Below the pieces are notes generated by a model. It worked only from the letters and a program-made list of their open reading frames with translations. It was not told the origin of the DNA and ran no database searches. Shown one piece after another: positions 54,303 to 63,780 of a stretch of 64,000 nucleotides of DNA. Numbering within the stretch: the stretch's first letter is position 1; every line of letters begins with the position of its first letter. The DNA is taken from the NCBI GenBank assembly GCA_936440205.1, contig OW387149.1:4236114-4300113 (forward strand). The letters are read 5' to 3'. The DNA is from Lepidonotus clava (lineage: Eukaryota > Annelida > Polychaeta > Phyllodocida > Polynoidae). The position numbers and the translations under genes are program-made.

Positions 54303-54620
54303 AGCCCGCCTCTAACCTCACCAACTCATGATCATTGTTCCTCCTCTGATTATATCGTCTCAATATTGACACGTAACATCCCGCCTCTAACCAAACCAAC
54401 CCATGATCATTGTTCCTCCTCCAATTATATTGTCTTCATATTGACACGTAACTTCCCCCCTCTAACCAAACCAACCCACACCCAGCGTTCCTCCTCCAAT
54501 TATATTGTCTTCATATCGACACGTAACTTCCCACCTCGAACCAAACCAACTCTCGTCTAGTGTTCCTCCTCCAATTATATTGTCTTCATATTGACACGTA
54601 ACTTCCCACCTCTAACCAAA
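54303..54620 (+). repeat. 75-bp tandem repeat, just over four copies
   Basis: TCTAACC-type starts fall at 54311, 54386, 54461, 54536 and 54611, exactly 75 bp apart. The unit runs CCGCCTCTAACCAAACCAAC, TTCCTCCTCCAATTATAT, then TGTCTTCATATTGACACG. Because 75 is divisible by three, a 64-codon frame (54366-54560) repeats a 25-residue pattern (TRNFPPLTKPT..., SSSNYIVFI). I regard that as a by-product. Confidence 0.9.
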
Positions 54621-55806
54621 TGGACCCAGTGCATTGTGGGATAGCATGACTTGTTCGCCCCTGCCTGACAAAGGTGGAACCCCTTTCATCTCTCTGCGAA
54701 GCGAACCTTGTGATGACATTCCAAGATGGCGGCTCCTTGATTTGAGACGCTCCTCCGGGCGTCTCTGATCGATGCCGCCTCCTCCAGGGTGTCTGTCTGT
54801 GTGTCTGTCGGGTCAGCAGGTGCTGACTGAACCTTAAGGTCTCAATACGATGAATTAAGGGAAAGGATATTAAAAGGCAGCCAGGTTTTCATCTTCGCAC
54901 CTTTTTAATGGGGAGCTGGATCCTCTTTAGACCCTGAATTAAACTAAGAAAACATCCCTTATTTGCAAGCTAGAAACTCAAACTTGGAACAGTATATCGT
55001 GTTTTTTTATTTTTTATTTAAGGGCTGTTTTCCTTTCTAGTGTAAAAATTACTGTACTGCCTCATCTACCTATACGATTTGGGAAAGCCTAAGAATAGCA
55101 TCTTTTTTCCTGAAATTTACTCAAATGCATCTGAAAGAATGATTGAGTCAACATCTTTAATTCACACTCAATGATTACATTCAGATGAAGCTCATACATA
55201 AGGTATATCTTGGGGGAAACATGTCATGCTTTAAAGCTCTGGGTGTTCTACTGTTCACTTGATTTGATGCTGATTAAATGTCAGATTCATCTAGAATTTT
55301 TTAACCCACTTTCATGATTCACTCAATTAGCATTAGCTATTAGCTTAGAAATTATTAGCTTAGAATTTCTTCCTACCTCTGTTAATCCAACAAAGGCAGC
55401 TGAACCCAAGAATAAACAAAAATACGGGTGCACAGTCTTTTAGAAACCTACCCTTGGTCTCTACCTGAAATGATGCATACTTGTTGAACACCCGGGGTTG
55501 AACACCACCCCTAGATCCCGCACTCCAACCCCACCGCTCTGACGAGCTGGGGTGAACATCAAAATGCAGATACAATAACCAGCCAGCACCCAGCCATTTG
55601 GCTGCAGGCCTCGCATCTACATTGAAGCCTTTGACACCAAAAGACACAAGGTGAGAGGAGGTAGAGCGTCCCCCTGTCACCTGAGACCATCCAGGGTATT
55701 AACAGGGTGAGAACAGAAGTGTTAACGGGTACAGGAGAAGAGGGCAGGTGGGACAGGTAGAGTATCAACTGACAACAAGGCCTTTTGACATTTACATTTT
55801 CATACT
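54621..55806. other. Unassigned non-coding stretch
   Basis: AAGATGGCGGC (YY1-type) lies at 54723-54733 in a GC-richer patch. ATTAGCTTAGAA is tandemly repeated near 55333-55366. Overlapping minus-strand frames (55360-55822) show no domain. Confidence 0.35.
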
Positions 55807-56172
55807 TAAGCCACGTCCCCACTTGGATGACTAACGGCGGCGATTAGTGCATTTCCGCGGCGACCAAGGACGAAATATTGGTTGCCAGGCGACTAACTAG
55901 TCACTGGGCTACTAAAAAGCTAATCATCACGTTGGGACTCTCTTGCTATTTATCTGCTGGTGCCTAGAGGCCACTTTAGTAATCGTCCTAATTGTCCGTG
56001 GCTATGGGGAAATATTAAACATGTCAGATATTTTGCTAGAAATCCATGGCGACTAATGGTTTAGTCGCCAGACATCACGGCACCAGTGCGGAGTTGATCG
56101 CTGGGTAAGTAACTACCTTAGTGGCCCAGTGACCAAGGAAATCTAATCATCCAAGTGGGGACCTGGCTTTAA
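55807..56172. mobile_element. FB-C foldback element, copy 2, TAA at both edges
   Basis: TAA-GCCACGTCCCCACTTGG is at the left and CCAAGTGGGGACCTGGCT-TTAA at the right. 366 bp, matching 35784-36153 in length and inner order. Inner blocks GGCGACTAACTAGTCACTGG and TAGTCGCCAGAC are in opposite orientation. Confidence 0.8.
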
Positions 56173-56189
56173 CCATTGTTTCCTCCAGC

Positions 56190-56236
56190 CAATTTGAAAA
56201 ATCAGTAGCAAAGTGGGCATGTTGAATATAGGCTAT
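56190..56236. mobile_element. FB-B right-end fragment
   Basis: GAAAAATCAGTAGCAAAGTG then GGCATGTTGAATATAGGCTA is the right 45 bp of FB-B, abutting the FB-C copy. Confidence 0.5.
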
Positions 56237-56452
56237 ACTGGTTCCTTACCAGTCGGGTCACAGAGTACTACCTGTAGACCCTGGAGCACCTCGGGGTGCA
56301 GTGTCAGGTGTATTGAGGGGGTTTTGTGTCCTGAAATATAAGACATGCCTGTAGATAGATGTCACACCTGTTGTAGGGGTAAAGTAGACCAAATCAATAA
56401 AGTACCTAGTGTTCCTCTGACAGCCTTTCACATGTATGTCTTAGCAGAGTAC

Positions 56453-56582
56453 TAAAGGCTGTATTCCACCATATGATTCTTGGCCCATGATCCCTTTCAA
56501 TTCAGCTGACAAAATCCAAAGATCTGAAGGTATTTCCAATTTTTAGGATCTACACCAAACATCTTGAGGTGGAATATACCTT
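56453..56582. mobile_element. Short FB-B-like element
   Basis: TAA-AGGCTGTATTCCACC and GGTGGAATATACCTT bound 130 bp. The core is missing, so this is an internally deleted or separate short subfamily. Confidence 0.55.
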
Positions 56583-57091
56583 CAAATGCCCCTGATCTTT
56601 GGCATCCCAAAAATCGTGAGCAAAAGATTGTGGAAAATGCTACCGATAGTTACCAATATGTTTTGCAGCCATGCCTGTAAACGAGATATTCTTATCATAT
56701 CTACCGCATTACTAGCTCTTGATGCAAAGGCCATGCTCAAAGAATTTCTCTTAAAAATAGTAATCCTTTAATTACATGCAATGTTTCCTTTAAGATATGA
56801 GTGAACATGTAAGTTGGTCTTGACATAACTGGAACATTCCAGAAAAGCTCCAACCATCCTTAGCATCTCCTATATCTGTCCATACCATGTCAAAGTGGCT
56901 ACACCCCTGTGTGGACGGTCCTTACAAGTAGAGCCTGATTGGTTCAGTCAAAGCTGCCGTCCTCACGCTGCATTAGGTGTAGGCATGGCCATACTGAGAG
57001 CTCCTCATCCAGCCTTCTACATCTAACGACCTTATTACCAAGATCTGCCTGACCAGGCATCTTTTTACTGCTCTTCTTCCCAAAGCAGCCT
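56583..57091. other. Unassigned non-coding stretch
   Basis: Nothing recognised. Confidence 0.35.
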
Positions 57092-57200
57092 TAAGACCAT
57101 ATTCCACTATGTGGTACTTGCTTGCGGCACCCTGAAAAACTACAAGCAGGCTGCCGCTAACCTGCTTCTGGTAGGGTGCTGCAAGGTGGGATATAGGTAT
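57092..57200. mobile_element. Short FB-B-like element
   Basis: TAAGACCATATTCCACTATG and CAAGGTGGGATATAGGTA bound about 108 bp. CTTGCGGCACCCTG pairs with CAGGCTGCCGC and TAGGGTGCTGCAAGG inside. Confidence 0.5.
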
Positions 57201-57224
57201 TTGCAGCGCCTGCAAAAATACCAG

Positions 57225-57890
57225 TGTTTTTAGGCCTATCCAAGGTCTGTGGGTGATATTCTAGTCTCCCTTAACCTGTCTCTTGCTAAGATGTCAGTCT
57301 CTCCCTATTTAAGGTCTCTGTAAAACGCTAGTCTCTCTAGGCTTGTGGAAGTTGTCTATCCTAAAAACCTCTCTAGGTCTTTCATTAGGTCTCTAGGTAA
57401 AACCCCAACCCCAGTAGGACTTCCTAAAGTCTGAAGTAATACCAGTCTTAGTAGGAATATCCAAGGTCTTAAGTCTGCGTACCAAATACTGATTTTGATG
57501 CTGGCAATTCGTATATGTTTGATTTTCTTTGAGAATATGACATGAGACCTTGTATCTTATATATACAATTCAAGAGAGAATTATAAGACCTATTGATGTA
57601 TGACATATGTATATTCGGCCCTTAATATTCCTGCTACTGCTTTTCAATACCAGCAGATATATTGGTATGTGGAATTTTGCCTTTAGGGTAAGTCTTGATA
57701 GGCCTATCTAATGTCTCTAGGTAGAGCAACATTCCCAATAGGGCTATCTGAGGTCTCTAGTAATGCCAGTCTCCCTTTAGTAGTTACCAGTTCTCTTGTA
57801 AAATGCTAGTCGGTAGCCCTATCTATAGTCTTTGAGTGAAAAACTATCCAGGTCTCTAGGTAAAACGCTAGTCTCTCTAGCCCCTCTGAG
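57225..57890 (+). repeat. Degenerate tandem repeat interrupted by FB-B
   Basis: TCTAGGTAAAACGCTAGTCTC then TCTAGG, with changes, recurs every 40-55 bp. The array breaks at 57470 and resumes after 57685 with the same repeat, so FB-B inserted into an existing array. Confidence 0.65.
57470..57685. mobile_element. FB-B-like foldback element within the tandem array
   Basis: TAAGTCTGCGTACCAAATACTG is at the left and TTGGTATGTGGAATTTTGCCT-TTA at the right. The decayed core is TACAATTCAAGAGAGAATTAT. Confidence 0.6.
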
Positions 57891-58560
57891 ACCATCATAG
57901 GACACGTGTCCTGCTTTCATCGCCCTGATTGGTTGACATGGTCTCGGCCGTCCACCACTCAGGGCCCGCTTTGATACCGCACTCGGCCATGATGCGTGCC
58001 ACTTGGCCCTAATGAGAACGGACGGCTGGGGATGTCCACCTCAAAGGCCAAATCATGCTAGGCGATTTGGACAAACAGAAATTTTGACTATTTTTCGGAG
58101 TTGCCATTTTTCCTACTTTTGTATGATTCCCTACTTTTTCAACAAAAATAAGAAAAAGTGTTAAAATTCCAACGTTTTTCTATCAAACACTCATTACCCT
58201 ATCGCTTATTCAATTATAAGCTTAGAATTTAATATGGATTGGATTAGAATGGTATTTCTTTTGTATGAACCCTACTGTACACAGTATGATATGATCGTCC
58301 TACCAGAAAGTAGGAGTTAGTTCAGCCTTTCTGCCTCTAGCATACCCCTAATGAAAAAATAGAGAACTACTCTCGTACAGAAATCAGTATAGCCATAGTA
58401 ACAGTTCCTACACAAAAGTAGAAAACTTGAGATTGTACTCACCAATATGAGACCCCATTTTTTATCCTCAGATTATTCCTACTATTGACGGTACCTGTTT
58501 TGTCTGACCGGTCATTAAGGCCCTTTTTAAGGAGGCCCCACCGGGGCTGAGCAGACCACG
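57891..58560. other. Unassigned non-coding stretch
   Basis: GGACACGTGTCC (about 57900-57911) is a perfect palindrome. CTAGGCGATTTGGACAAA near 58057 resembles an FB-A left end. No gene is recognised. Confidence 0.35.
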
Positions 58561-58562
58561 TC

Positions 58563-58622
58563 GTTACCATGGTGATAATGGGACCAGGCGGCACCTGAGG
58601 TTCCCATGGGTACCATGGCAAC
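58563..58622. promoter_or_regulatory. Two X-box-like (RFX) motifs
   Basis: GTTACCATGGTGAT (58563) and GGTACCATGGCAAC (58609-58622) both fit the RFX half-site pair around CATGG. A third, GTTTCCATGGTAAC, is at 59463-59476. RFX factors control ciliary genes in animals. No ciliary gene is visible here. Confidence 0.3.
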
Positions 58623-58737
58623 GGGGCCTTGGTAGGAAGGTCGTGGATGAGGGGTGGGCAGGGAGGGTACAGGAGGAGGGGCGGTGAGCAGGGAGAAGGG
58701 GAGGGGTAGAGTAGGAATGTGGGAAGGATTTGATGTA

Positions 58738-59100
58738 GTGTATTTTGCAGACAGGTTTGTTTGATGTTTTAGTTTAACGTCTGGCCAACCCTTTAGGGTT
58801 CTTTTACTAGACTGCACAAGGTAAAGCTTTCCAGCTAGTTTTACGTCACATGGGTAGTGATTGAATCTAAGATATGATTTAGGAGAAACCCGCCACCAGG
58901 TTCGATACCCTACTCTTTTCAAAGAATGGCAAGGGGTCTTTAATGTGCAATATCCCATAGAAAGGACACTACACTCCCAGCCTTTGATGACCCTGTTGTG
59001 GGCACAGGGTGCCCCTTTTAATCGCCTCTTACAAGCAGGGATAATGAGGAAACATTCTTCCCAGGGAACTCCAACAGGAGCTGATGAAACAATATTTTGC
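58738..59100 (+). repeat. Dispersed TTTAACGTC repeat, long copy
   Basis: It runs GTTTTAGTTTAACGTCTGGCC, ACTAGACTGCACAAGG, GGGGTCTTTAATGTGCAATA, TCCCATAGAAAGGACAC, CCTTTGATGACCC, then TCTTACAAGCAGGGATAATG. I recall this string order from invertebrate genomes as a high-copy repeat, but not its class. The fragment at 8395-8488 matches its start. Confidence 0.6.
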
Positions 59101-59762
59101 TGACCCCTATGTAATAGTCGTATGTAGCAGCCACCGCTAAGGCTAGAGATTATACATAAATATTTGATATCATCAAATGTACTGAAAAACTACTTTATAA
59201 TAATATTTGCATGAGAATATAATTGGATTGGTATGCAATTAGGGGGGATATACCAACAAACTGTTAACTGAACTCCACATGGCATTTTTTGCACAAGGTC
59301 CATATGGTAGAGAATGACTGGGGGTATAGAGATGGAATAGAAGGGGGAGAGCAGGGGGCTGAGAGAAGGTGGGTAGGCTTGAGGTGGAGACAGCGGTGAG
59401 GGGTAGTGGTAGCAACAGATGATAGCTTTCCCCACAACACGTCCCGTCCAGCCAAGCGATCTGTTTCCATGGTAACCAAACGTCCCGGTCGATAAGACAC
59501 GAAAAGGCCTAAATTTTCTTTTTATAAAACGACCATGTAAGGTGCTATAAGCGTGAAAAGATGGTTTGAGGGAGAATGTATTCAAACTACCTGCTCGTCT
59601 CCGCACGCAATTGTGAATATGAAAGTGGAATTCTGCTCATGTACACTAACATTGATTTAATGGTGACAATCCAATAGTTCTTTTACTTAATGTCCAATAA
59701 TGTCCAATGTCCAATACTTGGATTGTGTCTAATATTTCAACTAGAGAAAAACACCAAGAACA
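59101..59762. other. Unassigned non-coding stretch
   Basis: Purine-rich GGGGGAGAGCAGGGGG sequence lies at 59340-59400. The 138-codon minus-strand frame (59190-59606) has no recognisable domain. Confidence 0.3.
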
Positions 59763-59908
59763 TAAAGCCCCATATACACACTAGGCAATTCTGACAAAGT
59801 CGACTGACTGATCGGCACTAAACTAATTCTACAACAAGAACCGGCCGACTTTATGACCGATTGGTTTCAAACATTTACATTTCAATATTGCATAGTAATT
59901 GGCGATCT
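59763..59908. mobile_element. FB-A left part
   Basis: TAA-AGCCCCATATACACACTAGG then the core TTCAAACATTTACATTTCAA and TTGCATAGTAATTGGCGATC. The right arm is missing. Confidence 0.6.
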
Positions 59909-60801
59909 AAATATGTGTGAAAATCGTAATATATTCTCATCTCATGAGCAGATGGCAATACACTATTCCAGACGTATGTAGTAAGAGATATATTGCGCTG
60001 AACAGGAAGGAACCAGCTAGCAAAAGCAGAAAACAAATAGAAAAAGAACCGCCCAGACGCCCGATACAAACGGCCATGTCCATATACTACTTAAATATAC
60101 TGTTACTTTGTCGTAGGACGCTCAGACGAGGTGTATGTAGCTGCAAGGCCTGACAGTGACTCACACCAGAAGTAGGCTGCACAACTCTCCGAGTTTGTCT
60201 TACTTATAACCTGATGGTGTGATGCCTCAGACACTTTATAATAATTATAATAATGGACTTAAAGTTAAAATAGAAATACTAAAGTTTACAGCTTAAACAG
60301 TTTTGCTTTGATAGGATATAATTTCATAGGTAAGGATGGATGCACATGCATACGAAGAGACATGTGACTTTCCATGCGATTTTGGGCTTAATGACATAGA
60401 TGATGAATATTGAAGAAGTCTCAAACATTCTAATTTTAGTGTTTTTATTTTGTTTTTATTGTTTTGCCATAAGGCAGCTCTTCAGATTCGTTGTATTCCA
60501 TTTGAGTGTATGTAAACATGCCGTTTTTGTCCTGTTCCTTTTTGCTGCCTTTACTCTTTTGTAATCTAGGAAACCAATAAAATAATATGTCAGCAGTCAT
60601 TTGTATACCACCACACAATAGACCCATGCAGGAAACAAAGGTAGAAGTAGGATATCAGCTTCCCCCCTTAGTGCCATTTTCTGCCAGAAAGGAGTCGTGG
60701 CTTCTGTTATGAAAGAGGCCGGATACTGATGCTATTCTTGTGTAACTCGCAGCAACACAAGAAGCAGCTAATTCACGCCATTAAGTAGGTTTGGTGGCGG
60801 A
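59909..60801. other. Unassigned non-coding stretch
   Basis: Nothing recognised beyond short AT repeats. Confidence 0.35.
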
Positions 60802-60809
60802 AGGGGGAC

Positions 60810-60888
60810 GTTAGTCCTTTCATGACCTACTTCCCTCTTACATATTAGTACTCTGAGCACCTGGCGGACTTGGACGTAACTACAGTCT
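60810..60888 (-). mobile_element. M7 element, internally deleted 79-bp copy
   Basis: On the minus strand it keeps the first 30 bp (AGACTGTAGTTACGTCCAAG, then TCCGCCAGGTGC) and the last 40 bp (AGGTCATGAAAGGACT). AGGGGGAC flanks it at 60802-60809 and 60889-60896. With under a third of full length and a flanking duplication, it was probably moved in its deleted form. Confidence 0.65.
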
Positions 60889-60956
60889 AGGGGGACTCTA
60901 GTGTTTTCATACGTAACGCTCTGGGTGGTGTGTGCTCTGTGATGTCATTAGTGGTA

Positions 60957-60974
60957 TGACGTCATATCCGGAAG
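60957..60974. promoter_or_regulatory. CRE next to an ETS motif
   Basis: TGACGTCA (60957-60964) is followed by CCGGAAG (60968-60974). GTGATGTCATTAG lies 15-20 bp upstream. It is 200 bp upstream of the splice candidate at 61183. Confidence 0.3.
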
Positions 60975-61159
60975 ATACAACGCCTTGTGCAAATTGTATT
61001 ATAAGCAGGATAATATAACTTGATTGCATAGAATGGTCTACTTTTACGATTCTGTGACATTTTGCCTCCGAATAATCCTTGTTGTGAATGCTTCTAATTA
61101 AATGGTATTGACATTTCTTGTGTTATAAGAAACCCGTATGATTATGTGAACATTGTCTT

Positions 61160-61225
61160 ATGATGTTTTTTTCTCTTTTCAGGTAAGTTCACTTTACATC
61201 CTCCCACACAAAGGTGCAGGTAAGA
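61160..61225 (+). other. Candidate recursive splice site or micro-exon 2
   Basis: A long pyrimidine tract (TTTTTTTCTCTTTTCAG) is joined directly to GTAAGT at 61182/61183. A second donor, GTGCAG/GTAAGA, follows at 61219/61220. As an exon, 61183-61219 is 37 bp, open in phase 0 (VSSLYILPHKGA) and leaves phase 1, the same as 11508-11553. As a ratchet point it has near-ideal form. Which reading is right cannot be told from sequence alone. Confidence 0.5.
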
Positions 61226-61506
61226 CTGTCTGTTGTCATTCATGTGAGATGGTCTTGCTATAGGCCTATAGTATCAGTCAAAGGTAACTTTGCCAGGTAA
61301 TCAACATGTATTATTACACTGCAATGAAGGTTGGACATTATCAGCCACAATCGATGAGGTTACGCATTGTTTCCTATAGCTTGGAGTTTTGCATATCTTA
61401 TCTAATATTCCTGAACAAAATCACCTTGAATTAATTTACTTAAGGAAACTCTAGTTGGAAAATACCTGAAGACAAGAGTAATACAGGTCTTAATGGAAAT
61501 TGCAGC
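61226..61506. other. Unassigned non-coding stretch
   Basis: Nothing recognised. Confidence 0.35.
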
Positions 61507-61712
61507 TTAAAGGAGCATTCTCGCCCTCCTATCCTATAAGCTTACATCTGCCGACATTAACCTGATGACGCCATGCATGGCCAGCGAAGTGTTTTGCTAT
61601 GTTCGAATGTAGTCTGGTGACGTTATTGGTCCTGTCACAAATTTGGTGCATTTGTTTGATGGTTACAATGTAGCAAACAGTGACATCGTCAGCAACAAGA
61701 ATGTGGCTTTAA
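61507..61712. mobile_element. FB-D foldback element, copy 2
   Basis: TTAAAGGAGCATTCTCGCCC is at the left and ACAAGAATGTGGCTTTAA at the right, with TTAA at both edges and 206 bp in length. The interior keeps GATGACGCCATGC and GGTGACGTTATTGG, as the copy at 6650-6856 keeps TGACGT strings. Confidence 0.7.
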
Positions 61713-61778
61713 GCTTATTCTTTATTTCCCCTCTGAAACACTGGTGGTTATATGGCAACCAGGGGGAGATATATCATT

Positions 61779-61809
61779 TATAACCCCCTCTGGTTCAGCA
61801 GGGGTTATA
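61779..61809. repeat. Hairpin TATAACCCC / GGGGTTATA
   Basis: A perfect 9-bp stem with a 13-base loop. AGGGGGAGATATAT and ATATAACTCCCCC pair further out. Confidence 0.55.
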
Positions 61810-61978
61810 ACCAAAATATAACTCCCCCATCAAAAAAAAACCAAAAAGCATCATTTATTTAATGAAAGAGGGTAAATAAAATAAAGAACACCCTTCAGAG
61901 AATCATTTCGAAGCCCCATGAAGCCCTTGGCCTACGGCCGAAAATGAAAAGCCAATGACCAGCAGAAACTAGGCAGGA

Positions 61979-62091
61979 AAAATTTACCAACGGGTTGGTA
62001 AAATTTATTGGCAATGCTGCCGATAATATATCGGCACTGGAGAACGTGTATCGGCTGCAAATCAGTATCATCAGGTGGAATACGGCCATAA
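61979..62091. mobile_element. FB-B right-end fragment with inner hairpin
   Basis: AAATTTACCAAC pairs with TTGGTAAAATTT at 61979-62007. The segment ends ATCAGGTGGAATACGGCCA-TAA, an FB-B-type right end. The left end is not recognisable. Confidence 0.4.
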
Positions 62092-62607
62092 CCCTCTGGC
62101 AGGTGTTCTTATTGTACTATTCACAGTTCTGTGCCCCTGATGGCCCATACAGTTTCCAGGTTAGTTAATGGACCCATGACCTATACCCAAGATGAATTGC
62201 TGCAATTAGGGAAACTAGGCCAAGTCCAGGTGACAGCCCTACACACAGGGGAGTGGTCACTAAGAGTAGGTTATGTAATCCCAGCTCTGACCCTCCCGAC
62301 TCTCTCTGAACCCATATGATATCTGACCTAGTTTATCATCTAAATATGCATATCCTATTCTATGTCACGTAATTGGATGCCATGCCTTCCCTGAGGTTGG
62401 GAAGCTGGGGCAAAGAGCAGGAATACTATTATGTAGGTTTATCCTTGAATTATGTATTATTAAGGACCATTGACCAACATTCAGATTGCTGATGTCTATC
62501 ACAATGCTATTTGAATAGTGCATTTATCTTATAATGCCTGTGATGATAATTAGTCTTAACATATAATATAAACCTATCAAACTACATATATATAAATGTG
62601 CATAATA
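62092..62607. other. Unassigned non-coding stretch
   Basis: Nothing recognised. Confidence 0.35.
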
Positions 62608-62690
62608 TATCGAGAACATAATAATATTATGTTATACTCGATCTTTTTTCACATTGTTATATTATAACAATGTGAAACAGATCGAGTATA
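62608..62690. repeat. Two overlapping hairpins sharing a CTCGAT arm
   Basis: TATACTCGATC-T6-CACATTGTTAT (62633-62660) pairs with ATAACAATGTG...GATCGAGTATA (62664-62690) with two mismatches. The same ACTCGAT also pairs with ATCGAGAACATAATA at 62608-62622. The two folds compete for one arm. Confidence 0.6.
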
Positions 62691-62928
62691 CAGACTGAAG
62701 AAATGCTGGTAACTCAATAGACTTGGTACTGTAGTCGAAATAAGAGATTCCAGATGGACACAAAGTTCAAAAGGTCAAAAGGGATGAGCTCACATTACAG
62801 AACCCAGCTGAAAAATGTGTAGTTCCAAATGCAGCACATACTGCTTTTGACCCTAGTTCCGCCCTTGCAAATAGCTGCTACATATTTAACATGAGGCCAG
62901 TAATACAAGCCATGCATTAGATTGCCAC

Positions 62929-63152
62929 TAAAATGCCATACCCACTAGGACATTTTTACCGAGTTGGCCGACAGATCAGCACTAAAATCTACCAGGAGAG
63001 TCGGCTGATTTAAACATCGACTCATATCAAACATGTATATTTCAATATTACATACTGACTTCTGCTCTGAATCAGTGACGAGTTTACTGGTGATACTGCC
63101 AGTTGCCTATCACCGGTTGCCGGGAAAATCGCCTAGTGGGTATGGGGCTTAA
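62929..63152. mobile_element. FB-A foldback element with TAA at both edges
   Basis: TAA-AATGCCATACCCACTAGG is at the left and CCTAGTGGGTATGGGGCT-TAA at the right. The core ATCAAACATGTATATTTCAA and TATTACATACTGAC are present. 224 bp, non-coding. Confidence 0.8.
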
Positions 63153-63716
63153 GGCTTATTTTGGGGCTTAACATTTCCCAGATCAGATTTCCTGGTTTTA
63201 TCCCTCCATCCGGATCACAGTGACCCCTCTTTTAGTGGGCAGAGGGTGCATAGTGTCCGGGCTGTTATGTCCTGACCTTAATATCGGGGCGGAGTTTCGG
63301 GGCCTGAGGGTCTGGGCCCAAGTGTCAGGGCCTAAAGTTCAGGCTGCCTTTTCCTAGATGGAATATGCATCCCTGACTCTGTATAGGAATGGACAGCACA
63401 ACATAGAAAAAGGTGGTAAAAATAGATTGAACTCTGGGAAGGTGCACATGAGGACTCTTACTGCCAAATTTTGCCAAAACACAGAAAATTTCATCTGGCC
63501 AGGTTCTGAAATTCCTGATTCTCAAGAAATTAGGGATTCAACTTTTTATTATTGGGTTGTCCAAATTGTTTCTGCGCACAAAGGCTTTTAAATTTGAAAA
63601 ACTTGCTGGATGTGACACAGGGAAAAATTGCTGTGGGACAGGGAAATCTCGACCTACTCTGCGGATGCACCGGGGGCTGGCAGGGGCCCAGGCCAAATGA
63701 TGAGAGCCCAACACGC
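63153..63716. other. Unassigned stretch
   Basis: GGGGCCTGAGGGTCTGGGCC-type short G/C repeats lie at 63284-63335. No gene is recognised. Confidence 0.35.
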
Positions 63717-63780
63717 GAGCCGCTCGTAGAGCCAGCAGAAAGCAGATCGAGCCGCTCGTAGAGCCAGCAGAGAGCAGCTC
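63717..63780 (+). repeat. 32-bp tandem repeat, two copies
   Basis: GAGCCGCTCGTAGAGCCAGC then AGA(A/G)AGCAG(A/C)TC stands twice, with two differences between copies. GC-rich compared with its surroundings. Confidence 0.85.

Noticed and set aside
29500-61600. Hammerhead ribozyme from CTGATGA strings
   Set aside because: CTGATGA occurs at about 29544 and 61562, but the required GAAA and paired stems are not in place.
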